From a virus: a DNA stretch of 64,000 nucleotides. Where the stretch lies: IMG/VR virus record IMGVR_UViG_3300031787_000004, positions 62,001 to 126,000 of that record. One strand, 5' to 3'. The notes below the pieces were generated by a model. It saw only the letters and a list, made by a program, of their open reading frames with translations. It did no database searches and had not been told where the DNA came from. Below, one piece after another: positions 1 to 7,840 of this stretch (position 1 is its first letter; every line of letters begins with the position of its first letter). The position numbers and the translations under genes are program-made.

Positions 1-888
1 ATTGAATGGTAGACCTAAGAATGTGTCTACTGAGCGTTGATTCCACATTAAAGAGATTGCTCGTTTAGGAACTCTTAAACTATCCATGTGAACATCGTGA
101 TAATCACTACTTTGATTTAAAGGGTCTTTTGTTGAGTTATAATAATTAATCCTTTCATCTAAACTCAACTCTCTCGTATAAACTTGAAATCCATAATGAC
201 AAGGTGGAAGAACCATTTGGTCCAGCTCTCCAACATTCCAAGCATTGACCATTAATCGTCTTGAGTCTGGATTTGTTTTAAGGTCGTTGATTAGGTTTGT
301 GATTTGGTCTATTGAATTGTTTTGGTATTCTATTTTGACACCATACTTGGTAACATCTTCACCGATTTCAATTGCTTTTAGTACTCTGTGTTGGTCAGAA
401 CCTTTTACATCCTTTAAGTCGTAATTAGTCACATTCTTTCTACCCCATCTTCTCCATTGCTTACCATACACAGGTCCGAGGTCACCCCACTTCTTAGCAA
501 ACTCATCATCGGTTTTTATTTTGTTGATGAATTCTTCTTTTGTTAATCGAAATCCTAACTCTAACATTTTTTCTTTTGACATATTAGGTAAGATTTTGGC
601 ATCTTCAATTAGATAGTTCTTATACGCATCACCATCCCAAATATGACAATTGTTATCAACAAGGAACTTGATGTTTGTATCACCACGAAGGAACCATAAC
701 AATTCGGTTACCATCGTCTTCCACGCCATTTTCTTGGTTGTAAGTAATGGAAACCCATCGGACATTTTATGACGGATTGTATAACCAAAAATAGATTTGG
801 TTCCTGTACCTGTACGGTCTTTCTTTTCTACCCCATAATCTATAATAGTTTGGAGTAAGTCTGTGTATTGTTTATCTAATTTGTTCAT
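1..888 (-). CDS. thyA: Thymidylate synthase ThyA, 3' end cut by the window edge
   Basis: Methylates dUMP to dTMP with methylene-tetrahydrofolate. The first 296 codons are present and run off the window edge inside the conserved GLPFN segment. Visible signatures are DRTGTGT near the N-terminus, TELLWFLRGDTN, the active-site PPCHYGFQ (nucleophile Cys about residue 230), the arginine stretch NPDSRRL and YHDVHMDSLRVP. The cysteine lies much later than in the short E. coli enzyme, so this is a long variant with an insertion before the active site. The start codon overlaps the stop of the upstream HAD gene by one base (TAATG), implying translational coupling. Phages commonly carry this gene to raise dTTP supply. 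Identity is secure; only the C-terminus is unseen. Confidence 0.97.
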   Translation of the reverse strand, partial: MNKLDKQYTDLLQTIIDYGVEKKDRTGTGTKSIFGYTIRHKMSDGFPLLTTKKMAWKTMVTELLWFLRGDTNIKFLVDNNCHIWDGDAYKNYLIEDAKILPNMSKEKMLELGFRLTKEEFINKIKTDDEFAKKWGDLGPVYGKQWRRWGRKNVTNYDLKDVKGSDQHRVLKAIEIGEDVTKYGVKIEYQNNSIDQITNLINDLKTNPDSRRLMVNAWNVGELDQMVLPPCHYGFQVYTRELSLDERINYYNSTKDPLNQSSDYHDVHMDSLRVPKRAISLMWNQRSVDTFLGLPFN

Positions 889-1502
889 TACTCAAATGTT
901 TGAATTTTTGCGTCTACTTCTTTTAATTCAGACCACGTTCCAAGATACGTAATCGCTCTGACTTTTCTATTATCAATCCACACATATTCTTGGTCATCTT
1001 TGATTCTTGGTTTGTCCATAACCAATCCGTGATATTTAAAACCTTTTTCTTTTAACCATGTTTCGGTTACTTCACGGTCTTTACTTTCACGAGCGGTAAA
1101 AAATGTAATTACATTTCCCTCATCGTACCATTTGTTGATGATACCCAACGCGTTTGGGTAATGGTTAGCTGTCGGATAAAGATGTGAATCTTCATTTTTA
1201 ATGTCGTCACAAATTGTCCCATCAATATCAATCAGAAAAACCCGACTAACCATTTTTTGCGTTATTATGATGTCAGCAATTGTACTATGAAAAATATCAT
1301 CGTACATTACTTGACAATTTGTTTTTAAAACATACTCGACTTCATCACCGTCTTTTACATCATATTTTCCGCTTTTTATTTTTTCTAAAGTTTCTTTTGA
1401 TGCTTCAAAATTCTTTGATGAATCTTCAGAAACAATAAACCATCCTTCGACACTGTTAATAAGTTCGTCAGATTTTTTTTGATATATTAATTTACCTTTC
1501 AT
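888..1502 (-). CDS. HAD-superfamily phosphatase-like protein with extra N-terminal region
   Basis: Residues from about 84 on form a HAD-type hydrolase: motif I VFLIDIDGTICDD with both aspartates, motif II in FFTARES, and a late acidic motif VWIDNRK. The cap is small, as in phage polynucleotide or nucleotidase-like HAD proteins. The first 80 residues match nothing I recognise; an internal ATG just before VSRVFLID could start a HAD-only product. It sits between a DUF2452 gene (11-base overlap) and thyA (1-base overlap), so a nucleotide or end-healing phosphatase role fits, but substrate cannot be read from sequence. Confidence 0.8.
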   Translation of the reverse strand: MKGKLIYQKKSDELINSVEGWFIVSEDSSKNFEASKETLEKIKSGKYDVKDGDEVEYVLKTNCQVMYDDIFHSTIADIIITQKMVSRVFLIDIDGTICDDIKNEDSHLYPTANHYPNALGIINKWYDEGNVITFFTARESKDREVTETWLKEKGFKYHGLVMDKPRIKDDQEYVWIDNRKVRAITYLGTWSELKEVDAKIQTFE

Positions 1503-1896
1503 TTCTAACCCATTTTCTATCTGAATTTAATGTAAAAGCACCAATAAAATCGTCACCCCGATTCCAATCTTTTGGTGATAATAATGATAATGTATTTACA
1601 CCATTAAAATTATATAAGTAATATGTTTCACCAACAATTGGGTCAAAAGAAATTTTTGATTCCCAAACCATTATTGAATCCACATACTCTCTTTGAAGTT
1701 TTTCTATTGATTGAATGATTTCTTCTCTTTGACGATTAAAGACATCAATCATTTTTTTTGAGGACTCTTTTTTTACGAGACCCACATTAGGTAATTCAAA
1801 TTTTGGCGAACCGATACTGGTAGGATAATGCTTTCTATTAGCGTCGTACCCATTTGTTTCATCCCAAACAACAATATCAGGTTTCTTTTTATTCAT
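1492..1896 (-). CDS. DUF2452-family protein
   Basis: The order of conserved pieces matches the DUF2452 family that I know mainly from Bacteroidota: an N-terminal KPDIVVWDETNGYDA, then P..IGSPKFELPNV, a central helix with repeated Glu/Lys, and the C-terminal GETYYLYN, LSLLSPKDWN and LNSDRKW. Length (134 residues) is normal for the family. No enzymatic function is known. It is translationally packed: it overlaps the next gene by 11 bases and the small gene upstream by 8. Its presence is one of the hints of a Bacteroidota host. Confidence 0.8.
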   Translation of the reverse strand: MNKKKPDIVVWDETNGYDANRKHYPTSIGSPKFELPNVGLVKKESSKKMIDVFNRQREEIIQSIEKLQREYVDSIMVWESKISFDPIVGETYYLYNFNGVNTLSLLSPKDWNRGDDFIGAFTLNSDRKWVRNER

Positions 1897-2062
1897 CCTC
1901 CAAACCGTCCATTAAAGTTACGTCCCAATCTGAAAAATCGTCACCTAATTCCATACCCAATTTCAAATTTTCCAAAAAATTTTTTTCCCATTCCTCATAA
2001 GAAAGATTTGAGTTGGGATTTTGTTTAATGTAAATTTTATATTGTCTTTTAAGGGTTGACAT
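1889..2062 (-). CDS. Small acidic protein, 57 residues, unknown
   Basis: This short frame fills the only gap between the thioesterase and DUF2452 genes. It starts MSTLKRQYKIYIKQNP and ends in a strongly acidic tail (DGLEDE). It overlaps the upstream gene by 14 bases and the downstream one by 8, in line with the packing of this operon. The N-terminal half is basic and the C-terminal half acidic, with a YEEWEKNFLENL helix between. I recognise no family. It is judged real because of its position, intact frame and operon context. Confidence 0.6.
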   Translation of the reverse strand: MSTLKRQYKIYIKQNPNSNLSYEEWEKNFLENLKLGMELGDDFSDWDVTLMDGLEDE

Positions 2063-2477
2063 CGTTTTGTTCAGAATCTCTTATGTCAATTAATTTTTGA
2101 ATTCTACTCCTACCTTTTTCACCAATTGGTACCGGATTACCTTCTTCATCAATCCTAACAAACCTTATGTTTGTTTTCAAGATGACAATTTGGTTACCTG
2201 TGTAAACATTATGTGCTCTTGCTTCCATATACAAGGTAACTGAAGTATTCCCTAATTTACTTGGTGACCCGTAAATTTTAATCAACTGACCCTCTTTGGC
2301 TGGTTTTTCAAAAAAACATTTATCAATTGATACGGTAACTAATCTTGGTGAATCACACAATTGCATGGAGTATCCCGCAGCCGCCGCGTCAATCCACGCT
2401 AAAAGTTTTCCACCGAATAAATTTCCGTGGAATCCTAAATCCGACTTTTTTATGGGGTGTGAATTCAAAAATTCCAT
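2049..2477 (-). CDS. Acyl-CoA thioesterase, hotdog fold (YciA/BFIT-like)
   Basis: Hydrolyses acyl-CoA to free fatty acid and CoA if active. The diagnostic stretch HGNLFGGKLLAWIDAAA (residues about 17-33) is the hotdog-helix motif of the YciA/BACH/BFIT group, including the Asp taken to be catalytic. Further typical pieces are VTVSIDKCFFEKPA, the GSPSKLGNTSVTLYMEA strand pair and FVRIDEEGNPVPI. Length (142) is that of a single-domain enzyme. It lies inside the thyA operon. An acyl-CoA thioesterase is an unusual phage cargo and would act on host lipid metabolism. Family assignment is firm; chain-length preference is unknown. Confidence 0.9.
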   Translation of the reverse strand: MEFLNSHPIKKSDLGFHGNLFGGKLLAWIDAAAAGYSMQLCDSPRLVTVSIDKCFFEKPAKEGQLIKIYGSPSKLGNTSVTLYMEARAHNVYTGNQIVILKTNIRFVRIDEEGNPVPIGEKGRSRIQKLIDIRDSEQNDVNP

Positions 2478-2647
2478 TACTCAAAAGTTATTTGTTCTCT
2501 AATAATGTATTCTTTTAATGCGTTTTCCGCTTCTATTTTAGTTGCAAAAACCCCAATAGTTTGGTCAAATTCTGTTGGGTCGGACACACCAAATTGTCCG
2601 TTTAATGTTTCATAAATGAACGTATCTAAAATTTGTTGACTTACCAT
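2477..2647 (-). CDS. Small protein, 56 residues, unknown
   Basis: Fills the gap upstream of the thioesterase, starting MVSQQILDTFIYE and ending EQITFE. Its stop overlaps the thioesterase start by one base (TAATG), the same junction type as thyA/HAD. It looks like a small soluble alpha/beta protein with a GVFATKIEAENALKEYI helix. No family recognised. Support is the exact coupling to the next gene and the intact frame. Confidence 0.6.
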   Translation of the reverse strand: MVSQQILDTFIYETLNGQFGVSDPTEFDQTIGVFATKIEAENALKEYIIREQITFE

Positions 2648-2654
2648 AATTAAT

Positions 2655-2819
2655 TTATATTTCTTGATTTTTATTTGATTCCGATTCTTGATTTATTGAT
2701 TCAGAATTTTTAGTCTCTTGCATTTTCTTAAATAAATTCATCAATGTGGACTCTTCTCTCTTTAATCTTTGATTACGAGCTTGAACTTTTTTTCTATGTT
2801 CTTTGTCTTTTTTTCCCAT
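2655..2819 (-). CDS. Small highly charged protein, 54 residues, unknown
   Basis: Starts MGKKDKEHRKKVQARNQRL, so the N-terminal half is strongly basic, then turns to Glu, Ser and Asn (SESINQESESNKNQE). It is predicted mostly helical or disordered and could bind nucleic acid, though nothing specific proves that. It lies 6 bases downstream of the glutamine synthetase stop, in the same orientation and operon. Confidence 0.55.
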   Translation of the reverse strand: MGKKDKEHRKKVQARNQRLKREESTLMNLFKKMQETKNSESINQESESNKNQEI

Positions 2820-2825
2820 GGTATT

Positions 2826-3950
2826 TTATTCTTCTTCATCTTTTCGATAACTTTCCAAGAGTTCCTCCCCTGAAAGTGTACCGTATTTATTTACAATTTT
2901 TTCGGTGTCTATTTCAACATTCATCATGTGATGAACATTATTTAATTCTTCGGCTAATGATAAACTATCACTAATCACTTTAACGATTTTATATGGGTCC
3001 GCGTGTGATGCTGGTCTCCTGTCTTCAAGATAACCCTTCCATGTCTCACCAACGGATTTTGGTACACGGATAGATGCACCTCTGTCTGAGACACCCCAAC
3101 TAAATTTATCAATAGATTGTGTCTCAAAATGACCTGTTAATCTCAAATGGTTATCAGAACCATAAGAGTCAATATGTTCTTGTGTTCTTGATTCAAAAGA
3201 CCTAAAAATTGCATTGAAGTATTGTTCACCACCCTCTTCTCTCATTTTTTGATTTGAGAAATTTGTATGTAAACCTGAACCGTTCCATTCTCCGTGGGTC
3301 ATCGGTTTGGGATGTAACTCAATAGAACGACCATATTTCTCAGCAATTTTATGTAAAAAATATCTACTCATCCATAAATCATCAGAAGCGGCAATTTTAC
3401 CTGTTGCAAAAATTTGGTATTCCCATTGACCTAATGCAACCTCTGAATTGGTTCCCTCCACATTGATGTCATATTTTAAACACATGTTCAAATGTTCATC
3501 AGAAATATTTCGACCAACAATATGTCCACCTACACCACAATAATAAATTCCTTGACCGTCAATGATACCATTTCTTTCAAATCCAAGAATTGGATTATTA
3601 TGTGAAGAACGAATAAAATATTCCTGTTCAAATCCAACCCAAAAATTTACATCTTCCTCACCTACTTTTGCTCTATGATTTGATGGATGAATTTCATTAT
3701 TACCATCTAAAACCTCACATAATACATATACTGTATCAAGTGAACTATTTGTATGATATAATTTTACTGGCTTAAGATAACAATCTGAAAAGTTACCTTC
3801 CGCTTGTTTAGTTGAGCTTCCGTCAAACCCCCAATTGGGGATGTGTTTCAATTCAAATGGTGCCGGTAGGTCCACAATTTTTATTTTACTTCTGAGATTT
3901 GGCTCAGGGGAATACCCATCAAGCCATACGTATTCTACTTTTGTTTTCAT
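2826..3950 (-). CDS. glnII: Glutamine synthetase, type II (eukaryotic-like)
   Basis: Joins ammonia to glutamate using ATP. The full set of GSII signatures is present: WGFDGSSTKQAEG (residues about 41-53), the metal-binding VGFEQEY, YYCGVGG, NSEVALGQWEYQI, DDLWMSRYFLHKIAEKYG, the ATP/glutamate segment KPMTHGEWNGSGLHTNFS, the latch-like HLRLTGHFET, and DRGASIRVP followed by EDRRPASHADPY. Length 374 is normal for GSII. The start overlaps the previous gene by ATGA. No residue is obviously lost, so the enzyme looks active. GSII occurs in eukaryotes and some bacteria, including Bacteroidota, so a host origin is likely. It is rare as phage cargo. Confidence 0.96.
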   Translation of the reverse strand: MKTKVEYVWLDGYSPEPNLRSKIKIVDLPAPFELKHIPNWGFDGSSTKQAEGNFSDCYLKPVKLYHTNSSLDTVYVLCEVLDGNNEIHPSNHRAKVGEEDVNFWVGFEQEYFIRSSHNNPILGFERNGIIDGQGIYYCGVGGHIVGRNISDEHLNMCLKYDINVEGTNSEVALGQWEYQIFATGKIAASDDLWMSRYFLHKIAEKYGRSIELHPKPMTHGEWNGSGLHTNFSNQKMREEGGEQYFNAIFRSFESRTQEHIDSYGSDNHLRLTGHFETQSIDKFSWGVSDRGASIRVPKSVGETWKGYLEDRRPASHADPYKIVKVISDSLSLAEELNNVHHMMNVEIDTEKIVNKYGTLSGEELLESYRKDEEE

Positions 3951-4156
3951 TTTTTATAATATATGTTTTTCTGTATCTGAATACCGACCATAAAAATTAA
4001 GAATCTCAAAGCCAAACCCCAGCTTGGTGAGGTTGCACCGGTTTCAAAAAACGTGTCTTTACGGTAGTAAAATATGGGAGTTGGTAAAAGAAACCAATGG
4101 TATTTCTTTCTTATTACAAAAAAATCCGTGATGTATTTCTTTTCTTTATTTGACAT
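3947..4156 (-). CDS. Small basic, possibly membrane-associated protein, 69 residues
   Basis: Coupled to the glutamine synthetase by an ATGA overlap, which is the main reason to accept it. The C-terminal half has a hydrophobic run (WGLALRFLIFMVGIQ) that could be one membrane segment, flanked by Lys. The N-terminus is basic (SNKEKKYITDFFVIRKK). No family recognised. Confidence 0.5.
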   Translation of the reverse strand: MSNKEKKYITDFFVIRKKYHWFLLPTPIFYYRKDTFFETGATSPSWGLALRFLIFMVGIQIQKNIYYKK

Positions 4157-4322
4157 TTTTTTTCTTTTTTAAATAATCTAAAACTATATTGAATGAACCA
4201 AGAGAAATTATACCAAATCCAAAATATTTTTCAATCTCGGGATTACTGGTGTTCATTCCGTATTTTTCAATTATGATTCCCGTCAGAATCATCAGTACGT
4301 AAATTATTGTCCTTATATTCAT
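4146..4322 (-). CDS. Small membrane protein, 58 residues
   Basis: Begins MNIRTIIYVLMILTGIIIE, a clear transmembrane segment, followed by a second hydrophobic patch (YFGFGIISLGSFNIVL) and a Lys-rich tail. It overlaps the downstream 69-residue gene by 11 bases but overlaps the upstream gene by 56 bases, which is unusual; a later start at codon 11 or 23 would reduce this. No family recognised. Confidence 0.45.
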   Translation of the reverse strand: MNIRTIIYVLMILTGIIIEKYGMNTSNPEIEKYFGFGIISLGSFNIVLDYLKKKKNVK

Positions 4323-4512
4323 ATGTTTTTAAGTATTGAATTGTTTTATATAACGTGTGTGTTTCCCTCATGTTAAAAACACCGGAATAATGACCATGTT
4401 GTAAACCCATTTCAATAATTTGAATTGCCATCTGTGGGTTTAAATTATCTAAAACCATTTCCAATTCATCATTATTGTCAAAATTTAATTGGTCGTTGAA
4501 TAGTCCTTTCAT
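4267..4512 (-). CDS. Hypothetical protein, 81 residues
   Basis: Acidic, soluble and mostly helical (DELEMVLDNLNPQMAIQIIEMGLQHGHY), ending in a hydrophilic Asp/Asn tail. First gene of the leftward operon that runs to thyA; the divergent DUF192 gene starts about 50 bases away, so the promoters for both lie in 4513-4563. No family recognised. Confidence 0.55.
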   Translation of the reverse strand: MKGLFNDQLNFDNNDELEMVLDNLNPQMAIQIIEMGLQHGHYSGVFNMRETHTLYKTIQYLKTYEYKDNNLRTDDSDGNHN

Positions 4513-4550
4513 GATATTAAAATATAGTAAACAAATATGATAAAGTCAAA

Positions 4551-4558
4551 TATTTATA
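4551..4558 (+). promoter_or_regulatory. TATTTATA element 5 bases before the DUF192 start
   Basis: Exact copy of the 8-base element seen shortly upstream of several starts. Read on the minus strand it is TATAAATA, the T4 late promoter word, 38 bases before the divergent minus gene. Which strand uses it cannot be decided from sequence. Confidence 0.35.
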
Positions 4559-4563
4559 AAAAT

Positions 4564-4932
4564 ATGTCAGTGATTATTAATAATACAAAGTTCCCTGCGG
4601 AATACCTATCCGAACCTGAAGAAATTAGTCAAGGTATGATGGGTAGAGATAATTTAAATGGTTGTATGGTTTTTAATATGGGTGGTGTTGGTCACCATTC
4701 TTTTTGGATGAAAAACTGTTTAATACCTTTGGATATTGTTTTTGTATTGAAAAATAGAATCAGTAAAATACATAGAAATTGTGAACCCGCTGGTCAAAAT
4801 GAATTGAACCCAAAAAGATACACCGGCATAGGTGACCATGTTATTGAGTTTCCCGCCGGTGTTACTGATAAATTTAAAGAAGGTGACCGAGTTAATATGT
4901 ATTTGGGAACACCTATGAATCCTGTCCGTTAA
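4564..4932 (+). CDS. DUF192-family protein
   Basis: Matches DUF192: ISQGMMGRDNLNGCMVFNM near the N-terminus, then the hallmark HSFWMKNCLIPLDIVFV, and GDHVIEFPAG further on. I chose the ATG giving MSVIINNTKFP; an upstream ATG at 4537 would add nine residues but would place the TATTTATA element inside the gene. DUF192 proteins are small beta-barrel proteins of unknown function, often secreted in bacteria; here there is no signal peptide. Converges on the methyltransferase gene with only two bases between stops. Confidence 0.85.
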   Translation: MSVIINNTKFPAEYLSEPEEISQGMMGRDNLNGCMVFNMGGVGHHSFWMKNCLIPLDIVFVLKNRISKIHRNCEPAGQNELNPKRYTGIGDHVIEFPAGVTDKFKEGDRVNMYLGTPMNPVR

Positions 4933-4934
4933 TT

Positions 4935-5789
4935 TTATTCTTCAAACATTACCAGTTGTTTCTTTTGGTTATCATAATCAATCAATCTCTGTTGAGATAT
5001 CTTTGTGTAAGATTCTGATAACTCAAAACCAATATAATTTCTATTCAGCTTCTTAGCTGACAAAGCGGTGGTTCCACTTCCTGAAAAACAATCAACAATC
5101 AGGTCATTTTGATAGGAAAGTATTTTTATTGCTTTCATTGGGATGTCCATGGAGAATGTGGCTTTAGTTAAAGATTTTGTGTCGTTGAAGTATTTCCATT
5201 GACCAAAGACTAATTCCATGAATTCGTTTTTGTCTTTATCTGAATAAACCCTTTTGTTTTTAAAATTACCTTCCTCGTTTTCGACCTCAATCTGATTATA
5301 AGACCATTGAGATATACCTTTTTCTTTCTTTTTGTAATCTTTCTTATATGCAAGAATTACACATTCTTTTGGATTGTATATGTATGGTGATGATGGTGAC
5401 ATCCAAGAACCCCAAGCGGTTGTTTTAGAACGGTGTGGAGAATCCTCCTCTAAGTCCACAACACCAAAGAATCCAAAACCAATCTCTTTCATCATCTGCC
5501 AATATTCAGATACTAAGAAAATTCTCCCACCTCTTTCTCTAACGTTTATTTCATATGGTATATTCAAGGCAATTCTACCATCATCTTTTAATGTACGGTA
5601 AACTTCGGATAACCATTTCTTACACCACTCAAAATACTCATCCATCGGAGCATCGTCTTTGTGCACATCATAACTAATACCGACATTGTACGGTGGACTC
5701 GTAACAAAGAGGTCTACAGTACCGTCATTTAACTCCTTAAACAGTTCTAAGCAGTCACCCTGATAAATTTTATTCATTTCCATTGACAA
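4935..5789 (-). CDS. Beta-class DNA methyltransferase (SPPY type), orphan
   Basis: Transfers a methyl group from S-adenosylmethionine to a DNA base. Catalytic motif IV is TSPPYNV (residues about 30-36) and the SAM-binding motif I, DCFSGSGTTALSAKKLNRNYIG, comes late (from about 234), so motif order is that of the beta class. The SPPY tetrad occurs in N4-cytosine and some N6-adenine enzymes, so the base cannot be fixed. No restriction endonuclease is adjacent, so this is an orphan enzyme, probably protecting phage DNA. The start is ambiguous among three Met codons (M1, M3, M5). Confidence 0.9.
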   Translation of the reverse strand: MSMEMNKIYQGDCLELFKELNDGTVDLFVTSPPYNVGISYDVHKDDAPMDEYFEWCKKWLSEVYRTLKDDGRIALNIPYEINVRERGGRIFLVSEYWQMMKEIGFGFFGVVDLEEDSPHRSKTTAWGSWMSPSSPYIYNPKECVILAYKKDYKKKEKGISQWSYNQIEVENEEGNFKNKRVYSDKDKNEFMELVFGQWKYFNDTKSLTKATFSMDIPMKAIKILSYQNDLIVDCFSGSGTTALSAKKLNRNYIGFELSESYTKISQQRLIDYDNQKKQLVMFEE

Positions 5790-5847
5790 ATTGTTTTCTA
5801 TTTATTATTATTACAAAAGATAACGAATAAAAAACAATAAACCAAAA

Positions 5848-5855
5848 TATTTATA
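5848..5855 (+). promoter_or_regulatory. TATTTATA element 15 bases before a start
   Basis: Exact element between the divergent methyltransferase and the small Cys-rich gene. Plus-strand reading gives TATTTATA before 5871; minus-strand reading gives TATAAATA 58 bases before 5789. Confidence 0.35.
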
Positions 5856-5870
5856 AAAAAACTTAAAATC

Positions 5871-6056
5871 ATGGGATGCGGATGTAAAAAAAGAAACCAA
5901 CCTGTTAGTAATCAAACGGTAAACATTCAACTAACCGAAGGTGGTTCAACACCTCCACAGGAGATTACAATTATGGAACAACAACTTGACCAAATCATAA
6001 AAAAGGTTGAGGAGATTAACAATCAAACTAACGAAGAAAACACAGAAGGACAATAA
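5871..6056 (+). CDS. Small protein with MGCGC N-terminus, 61 residues
   Basis: Starts MGCGCKKRNQ and continues into a hydrophilic region with a C-terminal acidic coiled-coil-like helix (IMEQQLDQIIKKVEEINNQ). The two cysteines directly after the initiator resemble the start of the small gene at 21658 (MGCSNCK), suggesting a shared metal-binding or modification signal. There is no hydrophobic stretch, so it is not a lipoprotein. A terminator follows immediately. No family known to me. Confidence 0.7.
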   Translation: MGCGCKKRNQPVSNQTVNIQLTEGGSTPPQEITIMEQQLDQIIKKVEEINNQTNEENTEGQ

Positions 6057-6061
6057 ATTGT

Positions 6062-6096
6062 ATCGGACAGTCTAATAAATTGTCCGATATTTTTTG
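6062..6096 (+). terminator. Rho-independent terminator
   Basis: Perfect 8-base stem ATCGGACA / TGTCCGAT around an 11-base loop, followed by ATTTTTTG and a further T run. It directly follows the stop of the 61-residue gene. Confidence 0.85.
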
Positions 6097-6132
6097 TCTT
6101 TTATAATATATATAAATTTATATACTTATATT

Positions 6133-6333
6133 ATGCCTAAACAACAAACAAAACTAACCAGCGTTAACATCATAGATGATGTTTATAAAAGATTTAAGAT
6201 AAAAAGTGTAGATGGTTCAATCAATCTACAAAAATTAGTAAACCGAGCTCTTGACCTATATAACACTAGAGAAGATTTTAGAAAACAAATTGATAATCAC
6301 AACGGTCTTGCACCAAACGGTTCCAAATTTTAA
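6133..6333 (+). CDS. Ribbon-helix-helix-like DNA-binding protein, 66 residues
   Basis: The pattern TSVNIIDDVYKRFKIKSVDGSINLQKLVNRALDLY fits the Arc/MetJ/CopG fold: a beta strand, a helix starting with DDVYKRF, then a second helix starting with a small residue and ending LVNRALDLY. I used the ATG at 6133 (MPKQQTK) because an upstream ATG at 6094 adds an odd hydrophobic stretch inside the promoter-like AT-rich region. It sits between a terminator and the sugar cassette, so it could control either, but target and effect are unknown. Confidence 0.65.
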   Translation: MPKQQTKLTSVNIIDDVYKRFKIKSVDGSINLQKLVNRALDLYNTREDFRKQIDNHNGLAPNGSKF

Positions 6334-6382
6334 GTTGTGAATTTTATTTCTTATATTATCATCAATATTTTAAAACAAAAAA

Positions 6383-7840
6383 ATGATTACAATAGGTTAC
6401 AGTACAAGAGAGTCCAACCCAAAATTTCAAGAATATTTAAAAAAAACTTGTGGACACCCCAAAGTTCAAGTTATTGAAAAAGTAAACAATGGTGAAAAAA
6501 GTCTTTCACAAACTTACAATGAAATTATTCAAGAGTCGATTCATGATATTGTCGTACTTTGTCATGATGACATTTACTTTAATACGACTTCGTGGGGTAG
6601 AAAATTAGTCAAACATTTTGAAGAATCTGACTACGGGATTCTCGGTGTTGCCGGTACAACCAATATTCATGAGAGTGGTAGGTGGTGGACAGATAATACC
6701 AAAATGGTTGGTATTGTTAATCATGAAAATGAGGGTAAAAAATGGGAATCGAGATATGCAAATGGAATCCCAAATTCAATTCACGAAGTTTGTTTAGTGG
6801 ATGGTTTATTCATTGGAATCCACAAAAACAGAATAAAACACACTTTTGATGAGTCAGTACCGGGTTTTCATTTTTATGATATGGTATTCTGTACTAGCAA
6901 TCACTTAAGTGAGGTAAACATCGGTGTTATATACAACATAAGAATCACTCACAAATCAATCGGAATGACCAATGATTCTTGGGAAAAGAATAGGGAATTT
7001 TACATTGAAAAATTTAAAGAGAACCTACCAATTAATATAACACCAAAAATTGATTATGACATAACCAAACCAAAACAGTTTAAAGATAAATTTAATTTAA
7101 TAGTTCAAACATCAAACGATAATGAAAATTTAATTCAGTTTTTTGAAAACATAAAAAAATTACCAGTGTTTGATAGTTTACAGATTTCACTCATCTCGAC
7201 GGATACCAATATAGACAATATTAGAGAATTTGAATCTGAAAATATTAAAATTTACGAGGGTTTTTTTGATACATTAAATAAAAACTTATCAGTACTGAAA
7301 TGGGATGAATCGTTTATGGAATCAAAAACAGATTTGTTATTTTTCAGTAATGATACTGTTACCGTATTGAACGACGTTTTCTCAAGTATGTATTCAATAT
7401 TTAAGAGTGAAAAAAATACTTTTGGGTGCGTCTTTCCTACAGTATTAGAAAACGACCGAACAATTTTTTCAAATGGATTGGATATAGTTCAAAACAACGA
7501 ACAGTTCAATTTAATTTTTAAAAACAAATCATCTTTTTTCAATATTTTACACGGACACTTTCCAAACAATTTTGGTAGTATTAGTGACTTTTTTGCCACT
7601 ACATCTACAAATTTAAAAATGATTGATTGGTTTGATATTAATTTAGAAACATCAATTTATAACTTAGATTTTGCGTTGAAAACTTTACTTAAAAAACGTA
7701 AAACATTCATTGACACAAACAGTGTGGTAATGATTGATATGGCATCAAAATTTGAAAAGGTTGATGTTGAATTAAAACAAGTCTTAGGTCAGTACATAAA
7801 CTCACCTGAAATTAGAAAAAATATCAAACAATTAAGATGA
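6383..7840 (+). CDS. Two-domain glycosyltransferase, N-terminal StrF-like GT-A domain
   Basis: Residues 1-225 resemble the StrF-type glycosyltransferase-2-like domain: ITIGYSTRESNPKF, QVIEKVNNGEKSLSQTYN, and the acidic CHDDIYF that would bind the metal-nucleotide. The second half (about 235-485) looks like another GT-A-like fold with LLFFSNDTVTVLNDVF. No membrane segment is visible. It is the first gene of the sugar cassette, with an A-rich leader and no Shine-Dalgarno sequence, and its stop overlaps the next start by ATGA. Sugar donor and acceptor are unknown. Confidence 0.8.
   Translation: MITIGYSTRESNPKFQEYLKKTCGHPKVQVIEKVNNGEKSLSQTYNEIIQESIHDIVVLCHDDIYFNTTSWGRKLVKHFEESDYGILGVAGTTNIHESGRWWTDNTKMVGIVNHENEGKKWESRYANGIPNSIHEVCLVDGLFIGIHKNRIKHTFDESVPGFHFYDMVFCTSNHLSEVNIGVIYNIRITHKSIGMTNDSWEKNREFYIEKFKENLPINITPKIDYDITKPKQFKDKFNLIVQTSNDNENLIQFFENIKKLPVFDSLQISLISTDTNIDNIREFESENIKIYEGFFDTLNKNLSVLKWDESFMESKTDLLFFSNDTVTVLNDVFSSMYSIFKSEKNTFGCVFPTVLENDRTIFSNGLDIVQNNEQFNLIFKNKSSFFNILHGHFPNNFGSISDFFATTSTNLKMIDWFDINLETSIYNLDFALKTLLKKRKTFIDTNSVVMIDMASKFEKVDVELKQVLGQYINSPEIRKNIKQLR

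Noticed and set aside
1828-2974. Plus-strand frames at 1828, 2296 and 2744
   Set aside because: Each lies opposite a coupled minus-strand operon gene and has no recognisable protein features.
4537-4563. Earlier start for the DUF192 protein
   Set aside because: It would place the TATTTATA element inside the coding region and add nine residues not seen in the family.
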